Both the position numbers and the translations under genes were made by a program. From Marinomonas rhodophyticola (lineage in GTDB: Bacteria; Pseudomonadota; Gammaproteobacteria; Pseudomonadales; Marinomonadaceae), in the NCBI RefSeq assembly GCF_026113935.1, contig NZ_JAPEUL010000004.1, positions 62,001 to 126,000 of the forward strand: 64,000 bases of DNA, in the 5' to 3' direction. Of the stretch, positions 9,151-18,013 are shown one piece after another. Below the pieces are notes generated by a model. That model did not search any database. It had not been told where the DNA came from and saw only the letters and a program-made list of their open reading frames with translations. Within the stretch, counting starts at the first letter, position 1. Every line of letters begins with the position of its first letter.

Positions 9151-9209
9151 GAACAAAAACGTAGGGCGTCATCAGCGAAGCGTGATGCGCCGTTGACCGT
9201 CTTGTTAGC
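9151..9209 (-). repeat. attC-like recombination site (59 bp) after the HEPN cassette
   Basis: Read on the minus strand it starts TGCTAACAAGACG, which contains the stop codon of the upstream gene, and ends CGTTTTTGTT. The outer arms pair (AACAA with TTGTT, ACG with CGT). The inner arms GGCG.ATCA and TGAT.CGCC form a stem around a GC-rich loop with one unpaired base. The terminal box is degenerate, as expected for the last site of an array. Confidence 0.55.
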
Positions 9210-9627
9210 AATGCTTACCAAGATATGCCGCTCCAAGAACTTCTAAATTTTTATTCCAAAGCTCGGAGATGAGCTTTATAGAAAAACTATGAAAGTTATT
9301 AACGCCCAATTGTTCTTTTTTGACTAGACCTTGCAGTTTTTCAAAGTCTGACTCTTTCAGGCGAAATATTGGATTATGCACAGCATCATTTCTTAATTCA
9401 CGAAACCAGTCATATAGCTTAAACTGAAAATCATCTATAACCGATTCCTTTTTAAGTTTCTCTAGCCGTTGATTATGATTTTTTAGCTGCATACTCGGAA
9501 CATGATGATCTAGCAGGTTTTTTACCATCATTTCTACGAACGAATGAGAAACTATTACAAGCAAGCGAGGATTGTCTTTGACAATTCCAATTTCCTCACC
9601 GACTTTCAGCATATAATCAAATTCCAA
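9205..9627 (-). CDS. HEPN-like (DUF4145-type) cassette protein
   Basis: A 140-aa all-helical protein. It contains FRELRNDAVHNP, an R-x4-H arrangement that is the catalytic signature of HEPN ribonucleases and also occurs in DUF4145-type proteins. HEPN proteins are frequent toxins and phage-defence effectors; a partner antitoxin (MNT or other) is not seen nearby. The gene starts 16 bases after the attC-like site of the previous cassette and its stop codon is embedded in the next one, the standard layout of an integron gene cassette. Function is inferred only from the motif. Confidence 0.6.
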   Translation of the reverse strand: MEFDYMLKVGEEIGIVKDNPRLLVIVSHSFVEMMVKNLLDHHVPSMQLKNHNQRLEKLKKESVIDDFQFKLYDWFRELRNDAVHNPIFRLKESDFEKLQGLVKKEQLGVNNFHSFSIKLISELWNKNLEVLGAAYLGKHC

Positions 9628-9643
9628 AATTAACTCCTAATGT

Positions 9644-9756
9644 GTTAACGCTTGCCTATGGAGCCGGAACGACGTTGATTGTTTGATGCGAGCGAGGTGG
9701 AAAAGCACAAAACGAGCAACGCAGTGAAGGTCGGATTGAGCTGTTTGTTATGAGCC
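9644..9756 (-). repeat. attC-like recombination site (113 bp) between cassettes
   Basis: On the minus strand it begins GGCTCATAACAAAC, carrying the TAA stop of the membrane-protein gene, and ends GGCAAGCGTTAACA just before the HEPN gene. Its first ten bases are identical to the end of the preceding attC in inverted orientation. The inner half-sites (CCG...CGTTG with CAACG...CGG) pair only in part, so this site is less canonical than the one at 10540-10615. Confidence 0.55.
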
Positions 9757-10524
9757 ATTGTTATAAACACCATAATAGGTTACGCCAGCTTGTATAAGAC
9801 CCACAATAATTAATGCAAAGGTTAGCCATTTAGTCGCATTGGATTGTGCTAAGTTATCCCTATGTCTTTTTTGATCTTCTTCATAAGCAGAGATTGTGAC
9901 TAACGCTTTTGGTGATAGCTTGTAGCCATATTGTATAGCTTGTAATTCTCCACTTTCTTCGAGTGATTTCAGAAGTAAGTCGTTGTAGGCCAACTGTCTG
10001 GTTTTATCTGGATGAAATACCCACCTTTGCGTATACAACATGCCAGATAAAGAAACCGAACTTACAGTAAAATTTCTATTCTCGATTGTTTCCTCGAGAA
10101 TGATTTTAAGCGTCTCGATTCTTTCCGAACGAACTAATTCTTTGCGATTGAAAAGAAACTGTTGAATTTTACCAAGCACAATTTTTAACTTATTCCATGG
10201 TAATATTCCTTCAAAGAAATATTGTGGGATCGAAGAGTAACATAAGTCGTATACACCGTAAAAGTGGGTAATATCTAACTCATAATCACTTAACCAAGGC
10301 CAAGGTATAGAAAGCTCTTCAAACTCTTCTTGATTAAGCCAAACCTTACCAGTGACACCTTTAGAATCGATTTTGTTACAAAGAATCGTCCAAGATTCAT
10401 CCTTTGCTCGGATATAAACGACATTACAATTTACATCTTTGGCTTTCTCTCCGGATCTTGGAATACGATCAGGAGCTAGTTTCTTTAGAAGTGATTTTAA
10501 TATCCATCTTTTGAAGAAATTCAC
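9748..10524 (-). CDS. Unknown cassette protein with C-terminal membrane anchor
   Basis: A 258-aa protein I do not recognise. The N-terminal 200 residues are soluble and rich in Trp, Tyr and Phe (for example IPWPWLSDYELDITHFYGVY). A segment around residues 170-215 (YTQRWVFHPDKTRQLAYNDLL, then GYKLSPKALVTI) looks like a winged-helix or helical module, followed by a charged helix and one membrane span (WLTFALIIVGLIQAGVTYYG) ending in a 5-residue tail. The start is GTG at 10524 with AGGGAT upstream. It is bracketed by two attC-like sites, so it is a gene cassette. A defence role is only a guess from its neighbours. Confidence 0.6.
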   Translation of the reverse strand: MNFFKRWILKSLLKKLAPDRIPRSGEKAKDVNCNVVYIRAKDESWTILCNKIDSKGVTGKVWLNQEEFEELSIPWPWLSDYELDITHFYGVYDLCYSSIPQYFFEGILPWNKLKIVLGKIQQFLFNRKELVRSERIETLKIILEETIENRNFTVSSVSLSGMLYTQRWVFHPDKTRQLAYNDLLLKSLEESGELQAIQYGYKLSPKALVTISAYEEDQKRHRDNLAQSNATKWLTFALIIVGLIQAGVTYYGVYNNGS

Positions 10525-10539
10525 GAGGTTATCCCTAAT

Positions 10540-10615
10540 GGCTCATAACGCCGCGCTCACCGGTAAATTATGAGCGCAGCGATTAATTTATCCGTGTGCA
10601 GCGCCTTGTTAAGCC
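10540..10615 (-). repeat. Canonical integron attC site (76 bp)
   Basis: The outer boxes are GGCTTAAC and GTTATGAGCC on the minus strand. The next arms, GCGCTGCAC and GTGAGCGC, pair with a single unpaired G. The inner arms, CGGATAAATTA and TAATTTACCG, pair with a single unpaired A on the same side. Two extrahelical bases on one strand of a folded palindrome with little sequence conservation are the defining structure of attC sites recognised by integron integrases. The stop codon of the OLD gene lies in the first box. Confidence 0.8.
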
Positions 10616-12256
10616 ATGGCATCTAACTCAGCCTGCGTGTTATATAAGCCTTTATGAGTTCCATCAATAATTGAACTTAGAGATTCCCTTAACTCTTTAT
10701 ATCTGGCATTTGTTTCAAAATCATTTGACGTTAAGTGAGTAAATAAATTGTATGGCTTATCTTTAGTCGGAGATTCGTTGAGATAGAAGCCTTCAAAATC
10801 AGGGTTGTGAACAACAGTTTTGACTCGTCCATTTGTAGAGTCAGCTAACGCTCGAATATTTATGTTAATTGTCCACATGGCATTTGCTACACCATCTTTT
10901 CTGAGTTTGGTATCTAAGTCATGGACGGCAATGGCATTAGCATTGAACTGATTAAAAATCTTGATGAATGTCGGTATATTTGCCTTACCTCTACAGTTGA
11001 TTACGCAATAACTTCCCTCCATTCCACTCTTTTCAATGATGTACTGATACGCCAAATATTCAGTATCGCCCTCGACTAATATTGCATTTGGATAAAAAAA
11101 GAACTCATTCACAGTTGGGCAACAACGATTAAGCATCTTGAGATTATCTCGTTCGTCAGGACTAAAATGAGCTTTATCCGTCTGAAAGTAGAAAACTCCC
11201 TGCTGGTTATTTGATACTTTTATTAGCGTTGTGTGATCTTGAGTCAGGTCGATGAATACTGGTGAATGTGTGGTGCAGATGACTTGCCATCCTTCTAGAT
11301 CTGCGAGTGCATAAATGGCTTTCCTAGCAGCTCTTATTATTGATGGGTGAAGATTAATTTCTGGCTCATCAATCAGTAGCACTTTAGGAGTTTCATCTTG
11401 TATTACTTTTGTTCCTTTTTTGTACATTCCTTCGCTACATAAAGCGTTCACAGCAGACCACAAAAAAGCTCTTTTTAATCCAGTACCTTGGTGTTCTAGC
11501 GATGATGGGTGGTTACTTGTTTTAACAAAAAACTTACTGCCATCTTTAATGGCATCTTCTGCCTTAAACTTACCAACACCAGTCTCAAAGCTTACGGTAG
11601 CACCTTGAAAAAGCTTATTTAGCTCAACCTCTATTTTGTTGCTTAGCTGTCCAATACTCCCCGAGAGGCTCTTTATCAACTTCTTGAGCAAGTTTTTCGA
11701 TTTCAGCTACAATTCCAGCAACTTTACTCTTGTCATCTTTTAATTTTTTTGCGGCATTCTTTGATGCCAAGTCCTTTACAACTTTCTCCAGCGCATCGTA
11801 ACCATCATTTGGGTTTAATCTTATAGGGGTTGGCAACCTGCTTTGTAGTAAAGTATTCCAGCCGCCAGCTCCGCCTTTCTTCCAGTCATTTGTTTTGTTG
11901 CTGAAACTATATTTAACACCGCTTTCATCGGGAGTTTCCCAACGAATTTGAAATTTTGCGCACTCCCCAAACTCAGGATCATTTTGCAAATGCCATTCCT
12001 GCCCTAAAGTTTCGATGTCGTCCTGCGTAACATCATTAAATACTCCTGTAATTATCACGGGTGTATTGGCATTTCGACCGTGAAAATGATCCAAGCTTAA
12101 CGCGCTTCCCATTGATACATAGGCTTCGTATGCATCTAAAATTGTAGACTTGCAGCTGTTATTCGGGCCGACCAAAACAACAATATTGTCGATGAGTATT
12201 TTTATCTCGTCCTTAATGCCCTTAAAGTTTGAGATAAGTAATGCAGATAGTTTCAT
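10609..12256 (-). pseudogene. OLD-family ATPase-TOPRIM nuclease, frame broken in a C4/G4 run
   Basis: N-terminal ABC-type ATPase with Walker A GPNNSCKST (Cys where Gly is usual), then in the second frame a signature-like HQGTGLKRAFLWS, Walker B VLLIDEPEINLHPS and H-loop CTTHSP. A TOPRIM domain follows with ILVEGDTEY (catalytic Glu) and VHDLDTK (DxD). This order defines OLD-family endonucleases, which include P2 Old and the Gabija subunit GajA. The frame breaks at 11659-11662; removing one base in that run gives a continuous protein of about 549 aa. The start is ATG at 12256 (AAGGA 8 bases upstream). No UvrD-like GajB follows, so it is a solo OLD. It is the first cassette of the attC array. 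Confidence 0.85.
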
Positions 12257-12269
12257 GGGAACATCCTTA

Positions 12270-12310
12270 TTGATAGGGCTTAACATTTTGTTAATGCGCA
12301 TGCGCGTTTA
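12270..12310 (-). repeat. Possible truncated attC/cassette boundary before the OLD gene
   Basis: On the minus strand a GTTAAGCC box, the same core as in the attC at 10540-10615, lies about 20 bases before the OLD start codon. Just upstream are TTAACA/TGTTAA and GCGCATGCGC palindromes. It may be the right half of an attC or an attI remnant. Paired arms on the far side are not clear. Confidence 0.35.
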
Positions 12311-12765
12311 GACAATTTAAAAATCTTTCAATATCTTTGTAGGAGCCTGAATAAATTGGATTTTATAAAAATATTAACAGAAGTTAAAACTGGAAAACTG
12401 AGCGTGCGCGTTATTTTTTTTATCCACAGCGCGTTATTTCTGTGCTGTAGATCCTTATTCATTGATATTAGGGGACTTTCTTGCTTCCTGCCAGTACAAA
12501 TACGCAAAAAACGACTATTTAAAACTGGCAAACCGAGCCAAAATTTGGCAACTATAAAAATAAACTGTATATGCACCCATAAATTGCGTTTTAAATTTCG
12601 GCTCAAAAAGGTAGTTTCTTATCCTAGCCCATAAGAGATCGATTCCCGCTTTCGCGGAAATGACTTATTTTTAGTGGGAATAATGAAAGCTTCGCTTTCA
12701 GCGGCATATTACGCTGCGCTCATGATGCCCTACGGGTAGGTGGGATTATAGTCGAAAAGAGATTA
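12311..12765. other. Gene-free stretch upstream of the cassette array
   Basis: No credible gene: short open frames lack coding character and ribosome sites. It contains short GC-rich palindromes (CGCTTTCGCGG; GAAAGCTTCGCTTTC). The block AAGCTTCGCTTTCAGCGGCA at about 12688 recurs at about 14834 on the far side of the IS element, so the stretch belongs to the dispersed repeat family described next. No integrase gene or attI is recognisable. Confidence 0.5.
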
Positions 12766-13133
12766 ACCCCATCCTCCGCCTTCCCCTTGAAGATAAAAGG
12801 GGAAGGGACTTGGTGATCAGTAGACATTACCTTCTGCGCTTGAAATCCCGATGAAGTCAGTTCGACGCAATCCCGATTGCGCGACTCTATGGAGTTTCAG
12901 AGTCAGTTAAAAATATCTTCTCTCCAGCCTGCAAAAACAATCTATGCCTTACGATATAAAGAGCATAAGGGAACAGTTATGTGCCTATGACGAAAATCAG
13001 GCATTAAAGATCTTAAAGAGACCTTTTGGTTACTTTTGCGGATCTGGGCAAAAGTTACACGCTCAGCAGAGCGGAACCCAGTTTGCAAACTAGGAAGCGT
13101 TGATAAGCAACAAATATACTTGAAGATCCAAAG
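12766..13133 (+). repeat. Non-coding repeat, copy 1
   Basis: A composite element. It opens with a CCTTCCCCTTGAAG / AAAAGGGGAAGG palindrome, then GATGAAGTCAGTTCGACGC, then a core containing AACAATCTATGCCTTACGAT, CCTATGACGAAAATCAGGCA, AAGATCTTAAAGAGACCTTT and GGTTACTTTTG ... CAAAAGTTAC (inverted). The same blocks in the same order recur at 13136-13450 and 14899-15178. No protein is encoded consistently across copies. Confidence 0.8.
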
Positions 13134-13135
13134 AA

Positions 13136-13450
13136 CACCCCATCCTCCGCCTTCCCCTTGAAGACAAAAGGGGAAGGGACTTGTTGATTTGTAACCATTA
13201 CCTTTTATCTTTGAAATACCGATAAAGTCAGTTCGACGCGACGAAGTTGCGCGACTTTATGGCGTTTCAGAGTCATTGTTTGATGAGCTATCTCCCACCG
13301 AATAAACAATCTATGCCTTACGATATAACGAGCGTAGGGGAACAATCATGCGCCTATGACGAAAGTCAGGCATTAAAGATCTTAAAGAGACCTTTTGGTT
13401 ACTTTTGTACTTTTCTGAATTAAACAGGGGGCAAAAGTTACACGTCCAGC
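13136..13450 (+). repeat. Non-coding repeat, copy 2
   Basis: It directly follows copy 1 and has the same order of blocks: the CCATCCTCCGCCTTCCCC opening, the GTCAGTTCGACGCGACGAAG block and the TATGCCTTACGATATAACGA core. It carries TACTTTTCTGAATTAAACAG between the two arms of the GGTTACTTTTG/CAAAAGTTAC inverted repeat, as copy 3 does. A short minus-strand open frame over it (13311-13562) is not supported as a gene. Confidence 0.8.
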
Positions 13451-13533
13451 TTTTTCCTGAATTAAGGAGCGTAATAAAGGTTGGGAATGCAAAGCGTTTG
13501 AATGGAACATGAATTCCGCGTCGGGCTAAAGCC

Positions 13534-14811
13534 TTAAGGATCCCCACATTTATTTCTAGCACTTGGTTTCCAATAGAAGAAGGTCTAACGCCTCAAATAA
13601 CATTTTTTCTGTTATTTCATAACGAGAGGTTTTCAGGATCCTTTTGGCTAAATAGCAATAAGACAATACTCGCCTCGTTGTTATCGTATTTGATTGGAAA
13701 TGACGATGATAACCTTGCATCTCTGCCGCTTTCCCAATGACGTAAAGGCACCATTGAGCAAGTAAGGCAATTAACAGAAGGGTTTGTAATCGCTCAATAG
13801 ATTGGCTTCGGCTACGTTTTAGTCCTAGCCCATAATATTCGTTCTTCGTGTCTCGGAATGCTTCTTCGATAGTCATTCTGCGCTTATAAATATTGACTAG
13901 AGCAAGAGGAGGAAACTCGCCTTTTGGCAAGTTACTGACTAGAAACCAAGGCTCTCTGTTTGCTTTAGAGCACTTCTTATAATTGTTACAGTTTGGTCTT
14001 TTAACGGGTTTGCTTTTTTTCTTTGTAGGGCGTGGACTTTTATACAAAACACCACGACAAGGCCATTGTTGTTGTTTTGATAGACGCAAGCCGGACAACT
14101 CCATTGGTTTTGTGGTGGCTTGATGATGATAACCGTCAACGAGAGTCCATTGTGGTCGTTTATCCGTTTGGCATTTTACCGTTCCACGTGTACGTGCAAG
14201 CCAATACCAATCTAATTGCTCTATTGCTTTGAACCACGGAACCTTAAATCCTGCGTCCGTGCAGATAATAGGGGTACAGTCAGAGGGAAGTATTTGCTTT
14301 AAATTATTTAAGAAGTCGACATGTCTTTTATGATTATTCATAGCTCCTTCAGGGTGTACTTCTTCATATAAAGTGAAAGCTCTTCCCTGAAAGGCCACTG
14401 AGGCGCGCAGTAAAACAAAGCTAAAATCATAAACACTTGACCAATCAACAATGATGGGCAAGAACTCTTGTGAAGAAAAGTGAGAGGCAAGGGTCTTATA
14501 AAATTGATTTCGGCATTGGTGTAATTGGATGTTTCCTAACAGTCGATCAACTCGTTTAATGCAATATTTTTCAATGACGTTAGCGTCTTCTCCTAGTTTT
14601 CTACCAATTGCCGTTAGGCTTAATCTGGCGCCTTCTTTAACGGAGGATACTGCATCTGATAAAGCTGTATAGGTTCGCTTATCAATGGAGATTGAATTGT
14701 CAGGAAGTAAACTTGATAATAACAATGTGATGCCCCTTGTCTGGCTTATTTTTTGGCGAAAATAGTTTAACCAACAAGTGGGCATCACTCTATATTTGTG
14801 GGGATCCTTAA
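13534..14811 (-). mobile_element. Complete IS4-family insertion sequence with 10-bp target duplication
   Basis: A 1278-bp element bounded by inverted ends TTAAGGATCCCCACA (13534) and its complement (ending 14811). It is flanked on both sides by the direct repeat GGCTAAAGCC (13524-13533 and 14812-14821). Intact ends, an intact transposase and a perfect target duplication imply recent transposition. It landed inside the dispersed-repeat region between the cassette array and ppsA. Confidence 0.85.
13556..14788 (-). CDS. IS4-family DDE transposase
   Basis: A 410-aa transposase. The three catalytic acids are visible: Asp in IIVDWSS, Asp in ICTDAGFK, and Glu in the IS4 signature YKRRMTIEEAFRDTK, which fits Y-(2)-R-(3)-E-(6)-K. 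RNase H-fold transposases of this family move by cut-and-paste through hairpin intermediates. Start is GTG 14788 or the adjacent ATG 14785. The gene fills the element and the reading frame is intact, so the IS is probably active. Confidence 0.9.
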   Translation of the reverse strand: MMPTCWLNYFRQKISQTRGITLLLSSLLPDNSISIDKRTYTALSDAVSSVKEGARLSLTAIGRKLGEDANVIEKYCIKRVDRLLGNIQLHQCRNQFYKTLASHFSSQEFLPIIVDWSSVYDFSFVLLRASVAFQGRAFTLYEEVHPEGAMNNHKRHVDFLNNLKQILPSDCTPIICTDAGFKVPWFKAIEQLDWYWLARTRGTVKCQTDKRPQWTLVDGYHHQATTKPMELSGLRLSKQQQWPCRGVLYKSPRPTKKKSKPVKRPNCNNYKKCSKANREPWFLVSNLPKGEFPPLALVNIYKRRMTIEEAFRDTKNEYYGLGLKRSRSQSIERLQTLLLIALLAQWCLYVIGKAAEMQGYHRHFQSNTITTRRVLSYCYLAKRILKTSRYEITEKMLFEALDLLLLETKC

Positions 14812-14898
14812 GGCTAAAGCCGCGACCTACAGTGAAAGCTTCGCTTTCAGCGGCACATGACGCTGCGCTTATGATGCCCTGAAAAAAACCAGCATCAC

Positions 14899-15178
14899 AG
14901 ATGAAGTCAGTTCGACGCGACGAAGTTGTGCGACTTTATGGCGTTTCAGAGTCAGTTAAAAATATCTTCTCTCCAGCCTGCAAAACAATCTATGCCTTAC
15001 GATATAACGAGCGTAGGGGAACAGTCATGTGCCTATGACGAAAATCAGGCATTAAAGATCTTAAAGAGACCTTTTGGTTACTTTTGTACTTTTCTGAATT
15101 AAACAGGGGGCAAAAGTTACCCGCTCAGCAGAGCGGAACCCAGTTTGCAAACTAGGAAGCGTTGAGAAGTAACAAATA
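14899..15178 (+). repeat. Non-coding repeat, copy 3
   Basis: Third copy of the composite repeat, lacking the opening palindrome. GATGAAGTCAGTTCGACGCG through the TATGCCTTACGATATAACGA core to CAGCAGAGCGGAACCCAGTT, TTGCAAACTAGGAAGCGTTG and AACAAATATA. Its tail matches copy 1 while its middle (TACTTTTCTGAATTAAACAG) matches copy 2, suggesting recombination between copies. Confidence 0.8.
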
Positions 15179-15200
15179 TATTTGAAGAGGGAAAGGACTC

Positions 15201-15224
15201 AAAAAAAGCCCCGCAGAGCGGGGC
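15201..15224 (-). terminator. Strong terminator, minus strand, for ppsA
   Basis: A 7-bp GC stem (GCCCCGC / GCGGGGC) with a 3-base loop is followed on the minus strand by seven T. It lies about 150 bases after the ppsA stop. Confidence 0.85.
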
Positions 15225-15327
15225 TATCAAACTAGGGAGTGACTACGATAAGGTCACACGCTGCTTTTACACAGCATTCTGATCTGGTGCTGTATTAAAA
15301 AACACAACACCAAACGCAGACTGGTTC

Positions 15328-15366
15328 CCCGTTACGCCATGTCTGGTATTACGGCGACGTAACGGG
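15328..15366. other. Long-looped inverted repeat just after ppsA
   Basis: CCCGTTACG pairs perfectly with CGTAACGGG across about 21 bases, ending 9 bases from the ppsA stop. There is no T tract, so it is more likely an mRNA 3'-end stabilising fold than a terminator. Confidence 0.4.
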
Positions 15367-15375
15367 AAGATTTCT

Positions 15376-17772
15376 TTAAATAGCTTTGTGGTTCAGTTCG
15401 TTGTTTTTCAGTACTTCATCAAGGTGTAGCCAAGTTTCGATGACGGTGTCTGGGTTAAGAGACATGCTTTCGATGCCTTGGGCGACGAGCCAGTCGGCGA
15501 AGTCGGCGTGGTCGGATGGGCCTTGGCCACAGATGCCAACGTATTTACCTTGTTCACGACAGGCTGTGATCGCCATTTTGAGCAATTTTTTAACCGCTGG
15601 GTTACGTTCGTCGAATTTGTCGGCGATCAATCCTGAGTCGCGGTCAAGTCCGAGTGTTAGCTGGGTTAAGTCGTTAGAGCCAATGGAGAAGCCGTCGAAG
15701 AATTCAAGGAACTCGTCAGCCAGTAGGGCGTTAGACGGCAGTTCGCACATCATGATGACTTTCAGACCGTTTTGACCTCGAGCTAAGCCTTGTTCGGCAA
15801 GCAGTTCGGTGACTTGTTGCGCTTCTTCTAAGGTGCGTACAAACGGTATCATGATTTGTACGTTGGTTAAGCCCATGTCGTTACGAACGCGGCGGATGGC
15901 TTCACATTCTAGGGCGAAGCAATCACGGAACGAGTCGTCGATGTAACGCGCCGCACCACGGAAGCCAAGCATGGGGTTTTCTTCGTCTGGTTCAAACAAC
16001 GGACCACCAACAAGATTGTGGTATTCGTTTGATTTGAAGTCGGACAAGCGAACAATCACGGGCTTTTTAGAGAAAGAACACGCCAGTGTTGCAACGCCTT
16101 CGACCAGTTTGTCGACGTAGAATTCCACAGGGCTGTTGTAGCCGGCGATGCGGTGGTTGATTTCTTCTTGCAAGGCTGGCGTCATGTCAGCGTAATTCAA
16201 TAAGGCCTTCGGGTGAATGCCGATCATACGGTTGATAATGAACTCTAAGCGCGCCAAGCCGATGCCGGCGTTTGGTAGCATGGCGAAGTCGAAGGCGCGG
16301 TTTGGGTTTCCTACGTTCATCATGATTTTTACGGGTAATTCAGGCATGTTGCCCACTTCAGACGTGATCACGTCGAATGGCAGTTCACCCTTGTAGACGA
16401 AGCCCATGTCGCCTTGAGAGCAAGATACGGTGACGATTTGACCATCTTTCAATACCTCTGTGGCATCGCCACAGCCAACGACGGCTGGAATGCCCAGTTC
16501 ACGCGCAATAATCGCTGCGTGACAGGTGCGACCACCGCGGTTGGTGACAATCGCCGAAGCGCGCTTCATGATGGGTTCCCAATCTGGATCGGTAATGTCG
16601 GTTACCAGAACGTCGCCTGGTTGAATGCGATCCATTTCAGTAATGGACGATAATACTTTCACCGCGCCGGTGCCAATTTTGTGACCAATGGCGCGGCCGG
16701 TAATCATCACTTGAGAGGTTTTCTTTAGGTTGTAACGTTCCATGCTTTGCGCGTTGGCTTGGCTACGAACGGTTTCTGGACGCGCTTGGACAATGTATAT
16801 CTTGCCGTCGATGCCGTCTTTTGCCCACTCGATGTCCATAGGGCGTTTGTAGTGTTTTTCAATAATGCACGCTTGGCGAGCAAGGTCTTCAATTTCGTCG
16901 TTGGTTAGGGCGAAACGGTTTTGGTCATCCAAAGCAACGGGAACGATTTTAACGAATTCTTCGCTGCCCGCTTCGGCGTATTCCATTTTTTGCGCTTTGC
17001 TGCCTAGGCTTTTGCGAACCACCGCTGGGCGGTTGGCTGCCAGTGTTGGCTTGTGAACGTAGTATTCGTCTGGGTTGACGGTGCCTTGCACCACCATTTC
17101 ACCAAGGCCGTAAGCGGCGGTGATGAAGACGACTTCGTCAAAGCCTGATTCTGTGTCGAGGGTGAATAGCACACCAGATGCACCGATATCACTGCGTACC
17201 ATTTTTTGAATGCCAGCGGATAGAGACACGCCTTGGTGTTCAAAGCCTTGGTGTACGCGGTAGGAAATCGCGCGGTCGTTAAATAGAGAAGCAAACACGC
17301 GTTTGATAGAGGCTTTGATGTCTGCCAAGCCTTTCACGTTTAGGAAAGTTTCTTGTTGGCCAGCAAAAGACGCATCCGGCAAATCTTCCGCTGTGGCAGA
17401 AGAGCGTACAGCAAATGAGGTATCGTCTGCGTTGTCATCACAAAGCATGGCGAAAGCCGTTTCGATCTCTTGGTCAAACTCAGCTGAGAACGTGGCGTCT
17501 TCAATCCATTGGCGAATTTGTACGCCTGTTTCTGCAAGGGCATGAACATCGTCCACGTCCAATGCGTCTAGTGCTCGATGGATTTTATCGTTTAGGCCAC
17601 TTTCTGTAATGAAGCTTTGATAAGCATAGGAAGTAGTTGCGAAACCGTTTGGTACTTGAATACCTAGGTCTGTCAGGTTGGAAATCATTTCACCTAAAGA
17701 GGCGTTTTTGCCGCCTACTTCACCGACATCTTCCATATGAAGATCTTTAAACCACTTAATAAATTTGCTCAC
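15376..17772 (-). CDS. ppsA: Phosphoenolpyruvate synthase
   Basis: A 798-aa enzyme, the usual length for PpsA, converting pyruvate, ATP and water to PEP, AMP and phosphate at the start of gluconeogenesis. Visible in order: the N-terminal ATP-grasp domain ([34 protein letters not shown]), the swivelling phosphohistidine domain with the catalytic His in [21 protein letters not shown], and the C-terminal TIM barrel ([28 protein letters not shown]; the catalytic Cys in [10 protein letters not shown]). It is divergent from its regulator ppsR, with about 240 bases between them. The frame is intact throughout. Confidence 0.97.
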   Translation of the reverse strand: MSKFIKWFKDLHMEDVGEVGGKNASLGEMISNLTDLGIQVPNGFATTSYAYQSFITESGLNDKIHRALDALDVDDVHALAETGVQIRQWIEDATFSAEFDQEIETAFAMLCDDNADDTSFAVRSSATAEDLPDASFAGQQETFLNVKGLADIKASIKRVFASLFNDRAISYRVHQGFEHQGVSLSAGIQKMVRSDIGASGVLFTLDTESGFDEVVFITAAYGLGEMVVQGTVNPDEYYVHKPTLAANRPAVVRKSLGSKAQKMEYAEAGSEEFVKIVPVALDDQNRFALTNDEIEDLARQACIIEKHYKRPMDIEWAKDGIDGKIYIVQARPETVRSQANAQSMERYNLKKTSQVMITGRAIGHKIGTGAVKVLSSITEMDRIQPGDVLVTDITDPDWEPIMKRASAIVTNRGGRTCHAAIIARELGIPAVVGCGDATEVLKDGQIVTVSCSQGDMGFVYKGELPFDVITSEVGNMPELPVKIMMNVGNPNRAFDFAMLPNAGIGLARLEFIINRMIGIHPKALLNYADMTPALQEEINHRIAGYNSPVEFYVDKLVEGVATLACSFSKKPVIVRLSDFKSNEYHNLVGGPLFEPDEENPMLGFRGAARYIDDSFRDCFALECEAIRRVRNDMGLTNVQIMIPFVRTLEEAQQVTELLAEQGLARGQNGLKVIMMCELPSNALLADEFLEFFDGFSIGSNDLTQLTLGLDRDSGLIADKFDERNPAVKKLLKMAITACREQGKYVGICGQGPSDHADFADWLVAQGIESMSLNPDTVIETWLHLDEVLKNNELNHKAI

Positions 17773-18013
17773 AAGGGACTCCAGTTATTTTTTCTTATTA
17801 AAAGAATATGGCTGGTTGGCCAAAATATGGCAGGGTTGCCAAGCGGACATCAGGCATTAATCAAATCGCTATGGGGACATCTTGTCAAAGCGCTGAGTCT
17901 GAGTTCATTGTATGTAGGCTGGTTGCTTTGAATAAAATCGATTATTCGATGTTGTTTTATTTCAATCGAAAAAATTAATGTTGTTAGATAACAACAAAAA
18001 TGGGAAAAAACGC

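Noticed and set aside
12356-12634. Plus-strand open frame of 92 codons upstream of the cassette array
   Set aside because: Low-complexity, no ribosome site, overlapped by an equally long frame on the other strand; gene-free AT-rich DNA.
13311-13562. Minus-strand open frame of 83 codons
   Set aside because: It covers repeat copy 2 and part of the IS end, has no ribosome site, and the frame is not kept in the other repeat copies.
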